Below are positions 57,691 through 64,000 of a DNA stretch of 64,000 nt, piece by piece; the first letter of the stretch is position 1, and every line of letters starts with the position of its first letter. The stretch spans positions 1-64,000 of the forward strand of contig NZ_VWPH01000002.1 in NCBI RefSeq assembly GCF_008630535.1. The letters are read 5' to 3'. Under the pieces are notes generated by a model, which saw only the letters and a program-made list of their open reading frames with translations, did no database searches and was not told the DNA's origin. The stretch comes from Saccharopolyspora hirsuta. GTDB taxonomy: Bacteria; Actinomycetota; Actinomycetes; Mycobacteriales; Pseudonocardiaceae. A program made the translations under genes and the position numbers.

Positions 57691-58297
57691 CGCGCCCCGG
57701 CCCGGCTCCCCGCCGCAGCCCGCGAATCGCGCCGGCACCACGTCGACCTCGGCGAAGATCGTGGTGGCCGGTGGTTTCGGCGTCGGCAAGACGACCTTTG
57801 TCGGTTCGGTGTCGGAGATCGTGCCGCTGACCACCGAGGCGGTGATGACCGAGGCGAGCCGCGGCGTGGACGACCTGGGCGCGACGCCGAACAAGGCGAC
57901 CACCACGGTGGCGATGGACTTCGGCCGCATCACGCTGGCCTCCGACCTGATCCTGTACCTGTTCGGCACCCCGGGCCAGCAGCGGTTCTGGTTCATGTGG
58001 GACGACCTGGTGAAGGGCGCGATCGGCGCGGTCGTGCTGGTGGACACCCGGCGGCTGGCCGACTCGTTCTCGGCGATCGACTTCTTCGAGGACCGCGGGC
58101 TGCCCTACCTGGTCGGGGTGAACCTCTTCGACGGGAAGATGCTGCACTCCATCGACCAGGTCCGCGAGGCGATGGCGATCGGCCCGGACGTGCCGATCGG
58201 CCCGTGCGACGCCCGGGACCGCGAATCCACCAAGCGCACGCTGATCGCGCTGGTGGAGCACGCGATGCGCCACTGGACTTCGCGCCAGATGGGCTGA
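57671..58297 (+). CDS. cvnD: Conservon GTPase CvnD
   Basis: A 208-residue Ras-like GTPase. P-loop GGFGVGKTT at about 34-42, switch II LFGTPGQQRFWFMWDD and NLFDGK (the NKxD position, altered as in other CvnD) are present. It starts with GTG inside cvnC and ends before a strong terminator, closing the operon. Conservons regulate development, secondary metabolism and stress responses in actinomycetes; the signal here is unknown. Confidence 0.95.
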   Translation: MDSVGYSAPRPGSPPQPANRAGTTSTSAKIVVAGGFGVGKTTFVGSVSEIVPLTTEAVMTEASRGVDDLGATPNKATTTVAMDFGRITLASDLILYLFGTPGQQRFWFMWDDLVKGAIGAVVLVDTRRLADSFSAIDFFEDRGLPYLVGVNLFDGKMLHSIDQVREAMAIGPDVPIGPCDARDRESTKRTLIALVEHAMRHWTSRQMG

Positions 58298-58315
58298 TCT
58301 GCGCGCTGCGACGAG

Positions 58316-58348
58316 AACGGCCTGCGCACTCCGGTGCGCAGGCCGTTT
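58316..58348 (+). terminator. Terminator of the conservon operon
   Basis: A perfect 14-bp stem, AACGGCCTGCGCAC (58316-58329) with 58334-58347, loop TCCG, then TTTCG. Confidence 0.88.
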
Positions 58349-58362
58349 CGCGTGTCCGGGGT

Positions 58363-58393
58363 CGTGAGTGCACAAGGGTGTTGCGCACTCACG
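58363..58393 (-). terminator. Hairpin at the methyltransferase 3' end
   Basis: CGTGAGTGC (58363-58371) pairs with GCACTCACG (58385-58393), 2 bases from the methyltransferase stop on the minus strand. Confidence 0.55.
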
Positions 58394-58394
58394 A

Positions 58395-59210
58395 TCAGGG
58401 CTTTCGGGCCACCCCGCCGAGGAGGTTGTGGGCTTCGGCGCTGGGTTCGCGCAGGCGGGGGCCGTCGGGCCACCAGTCGAAGAGGTAGGCCAAGCCCGGT
58501 TCGACCATCTCCAGGTCGCGGAAGAGGGCGGCGATCTCCTCCCGGCGGCGGTAGTAGCAGCTGCCCATCATCTCGTTGAAGCGCGCCTGGGACTCCACCG
58601 CGAGCTTCGCGTGGGCGCTGCCGTCGTCCGGGTTGTACAGGTGCGAGATCGCGACGTAGGAGCCCGGGGCCAGCGCGTCGACGTAGGTCTGCATGAGCTG
58701 CTGCGGGTCTTCCTCGTCGGTGACGTGGTGCAGCGTGTTGCACTGGATCAGCGCGACCGGGCGGGTCAGGTCCAGGTGCTTGGTGACCAGCGGGTCGCTC
58801 AGGATCGCCGCCGGGTCGCGGAGGTCGCCCATCACGAAGTGGGTGTACTCGTTCTCCTCCAGCAGCGCGCGGCCGTGCGCGGCCACCGACGGGTCGTTGT
58901 CCACGTAGACGACCTTGGCCTCGGCGTTGAGCCGCTGCGCCGCCTGGTGGGTGTTCTCCGCGGTGGGCAGGCCGGATCCCAGGTCGAGGAACTGGTCGAT
59001 CTCGGCGCTGCCGGCCAGGAAGCGGACCACCCGGATCAGCCAGGCCCGGCACAGCCGACCGACCTCGATGGCCTCCGGGGCGATCTGCTGGATCTGCCGG
59101 AGGACCTGGCGGTCCACCTCGAAGTTGTCCTTGCCGCCGACGAATGCGTCGTAGACCCGCGCGATGCTGGGCTTGGTGGTGTCGATCTGCGGCCGGTCAA
59201 CATCTGCCAT
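58395..59210 (-). CDS. SAM-dependent methyltransferase (Methyltransf_19/DUF574)
   Basis: A 271-residue protein of the actinobacterial DUF574 methyltransferase family. Signature: KPSIARVYDAFVGGKDNFEV near the N-terminus and SAM motif I in FLDLGSGLPTAENTHQAAQR; VYVDNDPSVAAHGRALL and YVAISHLYNPDD follow. These genes often accompany conservons, as here. The substrate is unknown. ATG 59210. Confidence 0.9.
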   Translation of the reverse strand: MADVDRPQIDTTKPSIARVYDAFVGGKDNFEVDRQVLRQIQQIAPEAIEVGRLCRAWLIRVVRFLAGSAEIDQFLDLGSGLPTAENTHQAAQRLNAEAKVVYVDNDPSVAAHGRALLEENEYTHFVMGDLRDPAAILSDPLVTKHLDLTRPVALIQCNTLHHVTDEEDPQQLMQTYVDALAPGSYVAISHLYNPDDGSAHAKLAVESQARFNEMMGSCYYRRREEIAALFRDLEMVEPGLAYLFDWWPDGPRLREPSAEAHNLLGGVARKP

Positions 59211-59283
59211 GGCGTGGTCCGCTCGGTCCGGGGGAAACGATCTAGCTCAGGGTATGTCCCGGGGTTGATCGGGTAAACACCCG

Positions 59284-60390
59284 TTACCGCTCGGCTTCGG
59301 TGATCTGCACGGCGTGCTCGGCGGCATCGGGCTCGGCGAAGGCCAGCAAGCGGCGGCCTTCCTGCGCGATCGCCTCCTCGTCCGCGCTGGACAGCGCCTG
59401 GTAAGCGGTGACGTCCAGCGTTCCGACGTCCCGCTTTCGGGTGATCTGCCAGGTGCCGTGCAGGAAGCCGTCCACCAGGACCGTGCCGGGCAGCACCGCG
59501 TTCTTCGCGCTGAACAACCGCTTCCGGTCCTCCGCGGACATCACGCGGGATCGGTCCTGGTGGGAGAGCAGGATGTTGTCGAACGGCGGGAGGAAGCGCG
59601 GCGGGCTCGGCAGGTCCGGGTCCGGCAGCGGGGCGTCCGGCAGGTCGAGCAGTTCGCGCCCGTTCTCGTCGCGGAAGCTGCGCAGGTCCATCTCGCGCAC
59701 GACCTCCTTGAGCCCGCGCAGCCCCGACCAGGTCTGCATGTCCGCGACGGTGGCCGGGCCGAACGCGGCGAGGTAGCGGCGCAGCACGTCGCCCGGCGAC
59801 GGTTCGGTGGCGAGCGGGCGGTCGAGCCAGGTCTCGGCTGTCGCGTAGACCGGTTGGCCGCTGCGGCCCCAGATCGCGCGCGGTGGGATCTGCACCAGCG
59901 GCAGCAGGTTCCGCACTGCGAAGGCCAGCGCCGCCGGGGACCGGTCGGGCCACCGCTCGGCGAGCAGCGGGCGCAGTTGGGCCGCGGTGCGGGGCTGCTC
60001 GTCCAGGAGCTTCCGGCCGAAGGCGGTGAGCTCGTCCTGGTCGAGGCCGGTGAGCTCGTCGCGGTGCTGGGTGTTGCTGAGCACGGTCCGGGTCAGGAAC
60101 GGCTGCATCAACGGCCGCAGCAGCAAGCAGTCCTCGGCGGAGACGAGGTGCACCGTGCCGCGCATCAGCACGATGCGGACCGCGCTGCGGTCCAGCAGCC
60201 GGTCGGCCAGGTCGTCCGGGCGGAAGGTGGCGAGCCGCGTCCACAGCCCGAAGTACGGCGGGAACGGCGCCTGCGCCTGCATCCCGACCAGGTGCTCCAC
60301 CGCCTCCAGCGCGGACATCTCCGATCGGCGCAGCAGGAGCTGGCGGTGCAGCGTCGCGCGGTTGAGCTGGCGCTGGGTCAGGACGGTCAC
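59284..60390 (-). CDS. Winged-helix protein, AlkZ/YcaQ-like glycosylase family
   Basis: A 368-residue HTH_42 (winged-helix) protein of the superfamily that includes AlkZ and YcaQ/AlkX, glycosylases that remove alkylated or cross-linked bases. VGMQAQAPFPPYFGLWTRLA holds the Q-x-Q catalytic motif (QAQ), with RGTVHLVSAEDCLLLRPLMQ after it and the C-terminal LFSAKNAVLPGTVLVDGFLH. DNA-repair activity is therefore likely but unproven for this subfamily. GTG 60390 overlaps the stop of a 28-codon upstream ORF by 4 bases. Confidence 0.83.
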   Translation of the reverse strand: MTVLTQRQLNRATLHRQLLLRRSEMSALEAVEHLVGMQAQAPFPPYFGLWTRLATFRPDDLADRLLDRSAVRIVLMRGTVHLVSAEDCLLLRPLMQPFLTRTVLSNTQHRDELTGLDQDELTAFGRKLLDEQPRTAAQLRPLLAERWPDRSPAALAFAVRNLLPLVQIPPRAIWGRSGQPVYATAETWLDRPLATEPSPGDVLRRYLAAFGPATVADMQTWSGLRGLKEVVREMDLRSFRDENGRELLDLPDAPLPDPDLPSPPRFLPPFDNILLSHQDRSRVMSAEDRKRLFSAKNAVLPGTVLVDGFLHGTWQITRKRDVGTLDVTAYQALSSADEEAIAQEGRRLLAFAEPDAAEHAVQITEAER

Positions 60391-60473
60391 CAGTCCGCCT
60401 CTCCGGGATTCACAGTGGTGACTGCGCCCGAGAGGGATCTCGCGTTTCGCGGTTTCTTGTGGCTGGGTTGCAT
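60387..60473 (-). CDS. 28-residue leader ORF coupled to the AlkZ-like gene
   Basis: ATG 60473, 7 bases after AGGGGACC, opens a 28-codon frame beginning MQPSHKKPRNARSLSGAVTT and ending GEADW, with its TGA in a GTGA overlap with the downstream GTG. It is basic and matches no family I know. Its sequence and ribosome site recur in the duplicate leader at 62165-62281 (MQPSHRKPRNARS). Peptide or cis-acting function are both possible. Confidence 0.55.
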   Translation of the reverse strand: MQPSHKKPRNARSLSGAVTTVNPGEADW

Positions 60474-60511
60474 CACGGTCCCCTGAGGTGCGGTTGAGCA
60501 GGACTCGACAC
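60395..60511 (-). repeat. 117-bp duplicated leader, copy D1
   Basis: About 106 of 117 positions match copy D2 (62165-62281), with no indels. It runs from a hairpin base (CGACAC at 60506-60511) through the ribosome site and small ORF to the AlkZ-like gene start. Confidence 0.88.
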
Positions 60512-60588
60512 AGGGCGTCGTCGGTCCTTTGCCGTCTTCGAGACAGTACGTGCGCGCACCGACGTGCGGCGGTGGCAGACTTGCCGCG

Positions 60589-61332
60589 ATGAGCGGAGCG
60601 GTACTGGTCCTCGGGGGCCGCAGTGAGATCGGCGTGGCGGTGGCGGAGCGCCTCGTCAAGCAGGGGCGCGGCAAGGTGGTGCTGGCGGCGCGGCGGTCCG
60701 CGGACCTCGACGCCGAGGAGGCGCTGCTCCGCCAGGTGGGCGCGACCGACGTGGTGCGGGCGGAGTTCGACGCGGACGACGTGAGCAGCCACGCCGAGCT
60801 GCTGCGCGGCATCGTCGACGAGCACGGCCCGATCGACGTGGCGGTGACCGCCTTCGGGCTGCTCGGCGACCAAGCGCGCGCGGAGCGCGATGCGGCGCAC
60901 GCGATCGAGATCGTGCACACCGACTACGTCGCGCACATCAGCGTGCTGACGCACCTGGCGAACCTGCTGCGGGAGCAGGGGAGCGGCCGGATCGTGGTGT
61001 TCTCCTCGGTGGCCGGGGTGCGGGTGCGCCGCGCGAACTACGTGTACGGGTCGGCGAAGGCCGGGCTCGACGGGTTCGCCAACGGGTTGTCGGACGCGCT
61101 GGTCGGCAGCGGTGTGGAGCTGCTGATCGTGCGGCCGGGCTTCGTCATCGGGCGGATGACCAAGGGCATGAGCCCGGCCCCGTGGTCCAGCACGCCCGAC
61201 CAGGTCGCGGACGCGACCGTCGCGGCGCTGCGGCGAGGCCGCCGCGTGGTGTGGGTGCCGCCGATCCTGCGCTGGGTGTTCGCGGCGATGCGCCTGGTCC
61301 CGCAGCCCATCTGGCGCCGCATGCCCCGCTAG
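60589..61332 (+). CDS. dprE2: DprE2-like short-chain dehydrogenase
   Basis: A 247-residue SDR enzyme. VLVLGGRSEIGVAVAERLVK is the NAD-binding start (a G-x-S-E-I-G variant shared with DprE2), VFSSVAGVRVRRANYVYGSA holds catalytic S and the Y-x-x-x-K (YGSAK), and DVAVTAFGLLGD is typical. DprE2 reduces decaprenylphosphoryl-2-keto-erythro-pentose to DPA, the arabinose donor for arabinogalactan. No dprE1 lies beside it, so a relative with another substrate cannot be excluded. ATG 60589, divergent from the AlkZ-like gene. Confidence 0.75.
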   Translation: MSGAVLVLGGRSEIGVAVAERLVKQGRGKVVLAARRSADLDAEEALLRQVGATDVVRAEFDADDVSSHAELLRGIVDEHGPIDVAVTAFGLLGDQARAERDAAHAIEIVHTDYVAHISVLTHLANLLREQGSGRIVVFSSVAGVRVRRANYVYGSAKAGLDGFANGLSDALVGSGVELLIVRPGFVIGRMTKGMSPAPWSSTPDQVADATVAALRRGRRVVWVPPILRWVFAAMRLVPQPIWRRMPR

Positions 61333-61348
61333 TCGCGACCGGGGTGCC

Positions 61349-61392
61349 GCGATTTCAATGGAAATCGGAGGTCTGATTTCCATTGAAATCGC
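61349..61392. repeat. Family A palindrome, copy A5
   Basis: Perfect 18-bp arms (61349-61366 and 61375-61392) around GGAGGTCT, 17 bases after the dprE2-like stop. It begins an A-hairpin-B composite like that at 125-235; the hairpin pairs CCTCCG (61428-61433) with CGGAGG (61456-61461). Confidence 0.93.
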
Positions 61393-61467
61393 GGAAGGTT
61401 CGCCGCAGGGCGGACGAGCTGTCCACACCTCCGGCGTGTCGGGCGTTCGATGCGACGGAGGACGCAC

Positions 61468-61483
61468 AGTTTCAATTGAAACT
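61468..61483. repeat. Family B palindrome, copy B5
   Basis: AGTTTCAATTGAAACT, a perfect 16-bp palindrome; the flanks CAC/CGCG are not paired. Confidence 0.88.
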
Positions 61484-61505
61484 CGCGGATTCCACGCGGC
61501 ACGGA

Positions 61506-61529
61506 CCGCGGTTTCAATTGAAACTGCGG
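61506..61529. repeat. Family B palindrome, copy B6
   Basis: GTTTCAATTGAAAC (61511-61524) with flanks CCGCG/TGCGG, ending one base before the stop of the ArsR-type gene. Confidence 0.88.
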
Positions 61530-62243
61530 TCAGGTCAGGTCGTGGGCGTCGACGGCGAGGTGGTCGCGGAGGGCGGTGGTTCCGGTCTGGGTGAGGCGGA
61601 CCGCGCGGCCGGTTCCGATGCGCTTGATCCAGCCGTTGGCGAGGAAGCTGCGCAGCAGGTGCGCGCCCGCAGAGCCAGCCAGGTGGGAGCGGCGCTCGGT
61701 CCAGTCCAGGCAGGCGCGCGCCAGCGGGCGCCGGGTGCTGCGGAGGTCCGATTCGGCGATGCCCAGGCCGTCGGTCAGCCAGGTGAGGCCGGTGTCGGTG
61801 ATGGCGAACCCGTCGGTCTGGTCGAGCAGTCCGGCCGCGGTCATGCCGTCGGTGATCGCCACGCCGAGGCGGCCCGCGAGATGGTCGTAGCAGGTGCGGC
61901 CGCGGGCCAGCGCCACCGAGGCGCTGACCGTGCGGAGCCCGGTCACCGGGCGCTGGGGCGGGCCCAGGTGGCTGATGAACGCTTCGAGGAGGTCGGCCGC
62001 CTGCTCGTTCGCCAGCTGCACGTAGCGGTGCCGCCCCTGGCGGCGCTCGGCGAGCAGGCCGCCCTCGACCAGCCGGTTCAGGTGTTCGCTGGCCGTCGAG
62101 GCCGCGACGCCCGCGTGCCCGGCGAGTTCGGTCGCCGTCCACGCCCGCCCGTCCAGCAGCAGTACCGCCTCTCCGCGATTCACAGTGGTGGTTGCGTTGG
62201 GGATTGATCTCGCGTTTCGCGGTTTCCGGTGGCTGGGTTGCAT
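61530..62243 (-). CDS. ArsR-type regulator fused to duplicated leader
   Basis: A 237-residue protein. From residue 27 it is an ArsR/HTH_20 regulator: LLLDGRAWTATELAGHAGVA, then ASTASEHLNRLVEGGLLAER as recognition helix and wing, followed by a 150-residue C-terminal domain seen in this actinobacterial group. Its first 26 residues (MQPSHRKPRNARS and on) are encoded by leader copy D2, in place of the usual N-terminal helix. Either translation starts at ATG 62243 and gives the fusion, or the gene is a 5'-truncated relic. Confidence 0.68.
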   Translation of the reverse strand: MQPSHRKPRNARSIPNATTTVNRGEAVLLLDGRAWTATELAGHAGVAASTASEHLNRLVEGGLLAERRQGRHRYVQLANEQAADLLEAFISHLGPPQRPVTGLRTVSASVALARGRTCYDHLAGRLGVAITDGMTAAGLLDQTDGFAITDTGLTWLTDGLGIAESDLRSTRRPLARACLDWTERRSHLAGSAGAHLLRSFLANGWIKRIGTGRAVRLTQTGTTALRDHLAVDAHDLT

Positions 62244-62281
62244 CACGGTCCCCTGAGGTGCGGTTGAGCAGGACTCGACAC
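62165..62281 (-). repeat. 117-bp duplicated leader, copy D2
   Basis: Same sequence as D1 (60395-60511) without indels, in direct orientation 1.77 kb away. The distal end forms a longer hairpin here: GACT-CGACAC with GTGTCG-AGTC near 62272-62299. Confidence 0.88.
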
Positions 62282-62356
62282 GAGGGGGTGTCGTAGTCAT
62301 TCTGCGTCGAGGACACTTCGGTGGGTGCCGAAGCGTTGTGGTTCTACCGTGGCGGC

Positions 62357-63130
62357 ATGTCGGGAGAATTCCACGCACTTCACCGGGCTGAGGCGCCGTT
62401 GCTGCTGCCGAACGCTTGGGACTTCGCGTCCGCCGCAGCGCTCGTTGCGGAGGGTTTCGCCGCGATCGGGACGACCAGTCTCGGGGTGGCTGCCGCGCAC
62501 GGCGAGCTGGACGGGGAGGGGTGTACTCGGGCGCAGACTGTTGAGCTCGCCGCTCGTCTGGTCGAGTTGCCTCGGCCGATCAGCGTCGACGTGGAGGCGG
62601 GGTTCGGCGATCCGGGCGGGATCGCCGCCGAGCTCGCCGAGCTGGGGGTGGCCGGAATCAACCTGGAGGACGGCCTCGGGGACACCGCCCACCAGGAGGA
62701 GGTCATCGCCGAGGTGAAGCGGCGCGCACCGGATCTGTTCCTCAACGCGCGCACCGACACCTACTGGCTCGGCGAGGCGCCGTCGCTGGAGGACACGATC
62801 GACCGCGTGGTGCGCTACGCGGCGGCTGGTGCGGACGGCGTCTTCGTGCCCGGGATGACCGCCGTCGACGACATCCGCGCCGTGGTGGACGCGGTCCTCG
62901 TTCCGGTCAACGTCCTCTTCCAGCCGGGGCAGCGCATCGGCGAACTCGCCGCGCTCGGCGTCCGGAGGGTGAGCACGGGCTCGCTGCTCTACCGCGCCGC
63001 CCTGCACGGCGCGGTGACTGCCGCGCGCGCCGTGCGCGACGGTTCGCCGGTGGCGTCCGGTGTTCCGGGCTATTCAGCTGTGCAGGACTACGTCGGCGGT
63101 CGGCGGCGGGGTTCCGGCGGTTTCCAGTGA
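62357..63130 (+). CDS. Isocitrate lyase/PEP mutase-family enzyme
   Basis: A 257-residue TIM-barrel protein. LLLPNAWDFASAAALVAEGF, AIGTTSLGVAAAHGELDGE, SVDVEAGFGDPGGIAAELAE (Mg-binding D-x-E) and GINLEDGLGD match the PEP mutase-like group of C-C or P-C lyases; ARTDTYWLGE is also typical. The ICL cysteine motif KKCGH is absent, so it is not an isocitrate lyase. ATG 62357 has no ribosome site, which suggests a leaderless mRNA. It overlaps the convergent hydrolase gene by 43 bases. Confidence 0.82.
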   Translation: MSGEFHALHRAEAPLLLPNAWDFASAAALVAEGFAAIGTTSLGVAAAHGELDGEGCTRAQTVELAARLVELPRPISVDVEAGFGDPGGIAAELAELGVAGINLEDGLGDTAHQEEVIAEVKRRAPDLFLNARTDTYWLGEAPSLEDTIDRVVRYAAAGADGVFVPGMTAVDDIRAVVDAVLVPVNVLFQPGQRIGELAALGVRRVSTGSLLYRAALHGAVTAARAVRDGSPVASGVPGYSAVQDYVGGRRRGSGGFQ

Positions 63131-63828
63131 CCGCCGTCCGGGCCGGTCGGGTGCTCGACACCCGCGCCGAGGTAGGTGCGGAACCAGTCGGCGGCCAGTT
63201 CCGCGACCCGCTCCAGCGCGCCGGGTTCCTCGAACAGGTGACCGGCGTGCGGCACGATCTCGATCTTGACGTCGGTCAGCGGCAGCGCGGTGAGCAGCTC
63301 GACCGCCTGGCGGTTGAGGTTGAGCACCTCGCGGTCGTCGCCGCCGACGATCAGCAGCGTCGGGGCCTGCACCGAGTCCATCCCGTCCCCGGCCAGGTCG
63401 GGGCGTCCGCCGCGCGACACCACGGCGGCGACGCGGTCCGGTCGGCGCCCGGCCGCCTTCAGCGCGGCGGCGGCACCGGTGCTGGCGCCGAACAGCCCGA
63501 CCGGCATGCCGCGGGTCGCCGACCAGGCGCCGAGCTCGTCGATCGCGGGCACCAGGCGGTCGGCGAGCAGGTCGATGTCGAAGCGCAGTTCGTGGGTCCG
63601 CTGGTCGCGCTTGGCCTCCTCGGGGGTGAGCAGGTCGAGCAGCATGGTGCCGAACCCGGCGTTCTGCAGCGATTCCGCGACGGCGCGGTTGCGGGGGCTG
63701 TGCCGGGAACTCCCGGAACCGTGCGCGAACAGAACCACCGCCCGGGCAGGCGGTGGCACGACGAGATCCCCTTCGAGGTCGCCCCCGGGGGTCTTGACGA
63801 TCACCGGCTCGGTCGCGACTTGAACCAT
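63088..63828 (-). CDS. Dienelactone hydrolase-like alpha/beta hydrolase
   Basis: A 246-residue alpha/beta hydrolase. LFAHGSGSSRHSPRNRAVAE is the oxyanion region; GLFGASTGAAAALKAAGRRP carries a G-A-S-T-G nucleophile elbow; LIVGGDDREVLNLNR the acid; and PHAGHLFEEPGAL the histidine. This set is typical of actinobacterial proteins often fused to phosphoribosyltransferases. ATG 63828 follows GAGGAGG. Confidence 0.82.
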   Translation of the reverse strand: MVQVATEPVIVKTPGGDLEGDLVVPPPARAVVLFAHGSGSSRHSPRNRAVAESLQNAGFGTMLLDLLTPEEAKRDQRTHELRFDIDLLADRLVPAIDELGAWSATRGMPVGLFGASTGAAAALKAAGRRPDRVAAVVSRGGRPDLAGDGMDSVQAPTLLIVGGDDREVLNLNRQAVELLTALPLTDVKIEIVPHAGHLFEEPGALERVAELAADWFRTYLGAGVEHPTGPDGGHWKPPEPRRRPPT

Positions 63829-63862
63829 GTGAGCCTCCTCGAGTTCCGCAAGCTCCGGCTAC

Positions 63863-63890
63863 CCCGGCGCGCGGAACCCGACACGCCGGG
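63863..63890. repeat. Hairpin related to the composite elements
   Basis: CCCGGCG (63863-63869) pairs with CGCCGGG (63884-63890), and the intervening bases (complement) read TGTCGGGTTCCG, the loop of the hairpin at 178-210. Palindrome A6 lies 73 bases beyond. Confidence 0.6.
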
Positions 63891-63963
63891 CGTCCACCCC
63901 CCACTGTCCGCCGGAGGACGGGGCCCCGCGAGATCAGCCGCTTCGGAGGATTGGAGCGGACCC

Positions 63964-64000
63964 GCGATTTCAATGGAAATCGGACCTCCGATTTCCATTG
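63964..64000. repeat. Family A palindrome A6, cut by window end
   Basis: Left arm 63964-63981, centre GGACCTCC, and the first 11 bases of the right arm are present; the rest is beyond the window. Confidence 0.9.

Noticed and set aside
60589-63828. Region as a defence island (AlkZ-like, ArsR, methyltransferase)
   Set aside because: The genes have ordinary metabolic or repair relatives, no nuclease or known defence pair is present, and intergenic repeats alone do not make the case.

Overview
The window is high-GC actinobacterial DNA. The conservon operon (cvnABCD), the septation regulator SepH, a DprE2-like reductase, many GTG/TTG starts and 4-base ATGA/GTGA overlaps point to the Pseudonocardiaceae, probably Saccharopolyspora or a close relative. 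The genus is an inference from gene content; no database was searched.

Layout. 1-5.1 kb: end of an IS transposase, palindromic repeats, sepH, serC, a SEC-C protein and a second citrate synthase, all genes on the minus strand. 5.4-11.1 kb: complete urease locus ureABC-F-G-D plus a urea transporter, interrupted between genes by small palindromes. 11.4-16.3 kb: pdxH, an MFS exporter, an amino-acid permease and an aldose epimerase. 16.4-21 kb: acyl-CoA dehydrogenase divergent from a TetR/PfkB-kinase pair, then the main citrate synthase gltA. 21.3-31.7 kb: a NatAB-type ABC exporter, glpD with a TetR gene, a divergent alkyl-DHAP-synthase-like flavoprotein, a GNAT protein, and two MFS exporters divergent from a TetR gene with a clear 18-bp repeated operator. 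31.9-36.4 kb: a decayed FAD monooxygenase, then a four-gene operon of two short helical proteins, a 937-residue FtsK/SpoIIIE-like ATPase and a coiled-coil protein. 36.9-44.2 kb: hypothetical, PRC-barrel, lipase-like, lipoprotein, GH25-LysM lysozyme, membrane and CopD proteins. 45.2-49.4 kb: a tightly coupled operon of DMT-like membrane protein, glycosyltransferase, alpha/beta hydrolase and second glycosyltransferase. 49.5-53.1 kb: small secreted proteins and an acetate-type symporter with its DUF485 partner. 53.8-58.3 kb: conservon cvnABCD. 58.4-64 kb: methyltransferase, AlkZ-like protein, dprE2-like reductase, ArsR regulator, PEP-mutase-family enzyme and a dienelactone-hydrolase-like protein.

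The most unusual content is between the genes. Three repeat families recur. Family A is a palindrome of 32-44 bp (arms GATTTCAATGGAAATC and complement, 8-bp centre). Family B is a 16-24 bp palindrome (GCAGTTTCAATTGAAACTGC). Family C is an element of about 165-245 bp with three nested or adjacent stem-loops; its six copies show paired compensatory base changes in the stems while an internal loop stays constant, which indicates selection on a folded structure. In addition, a 117-bp leader containing a 28-codon ORF is duplicated without indels in front of two unrelated genes; in one copy the small ORF ends in a GTGA overlap with the gene start, in the other it is fused in frame to an ArsR-type regulator. 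These, and the FtsK operon, are the best candidates for undescribed biology here.
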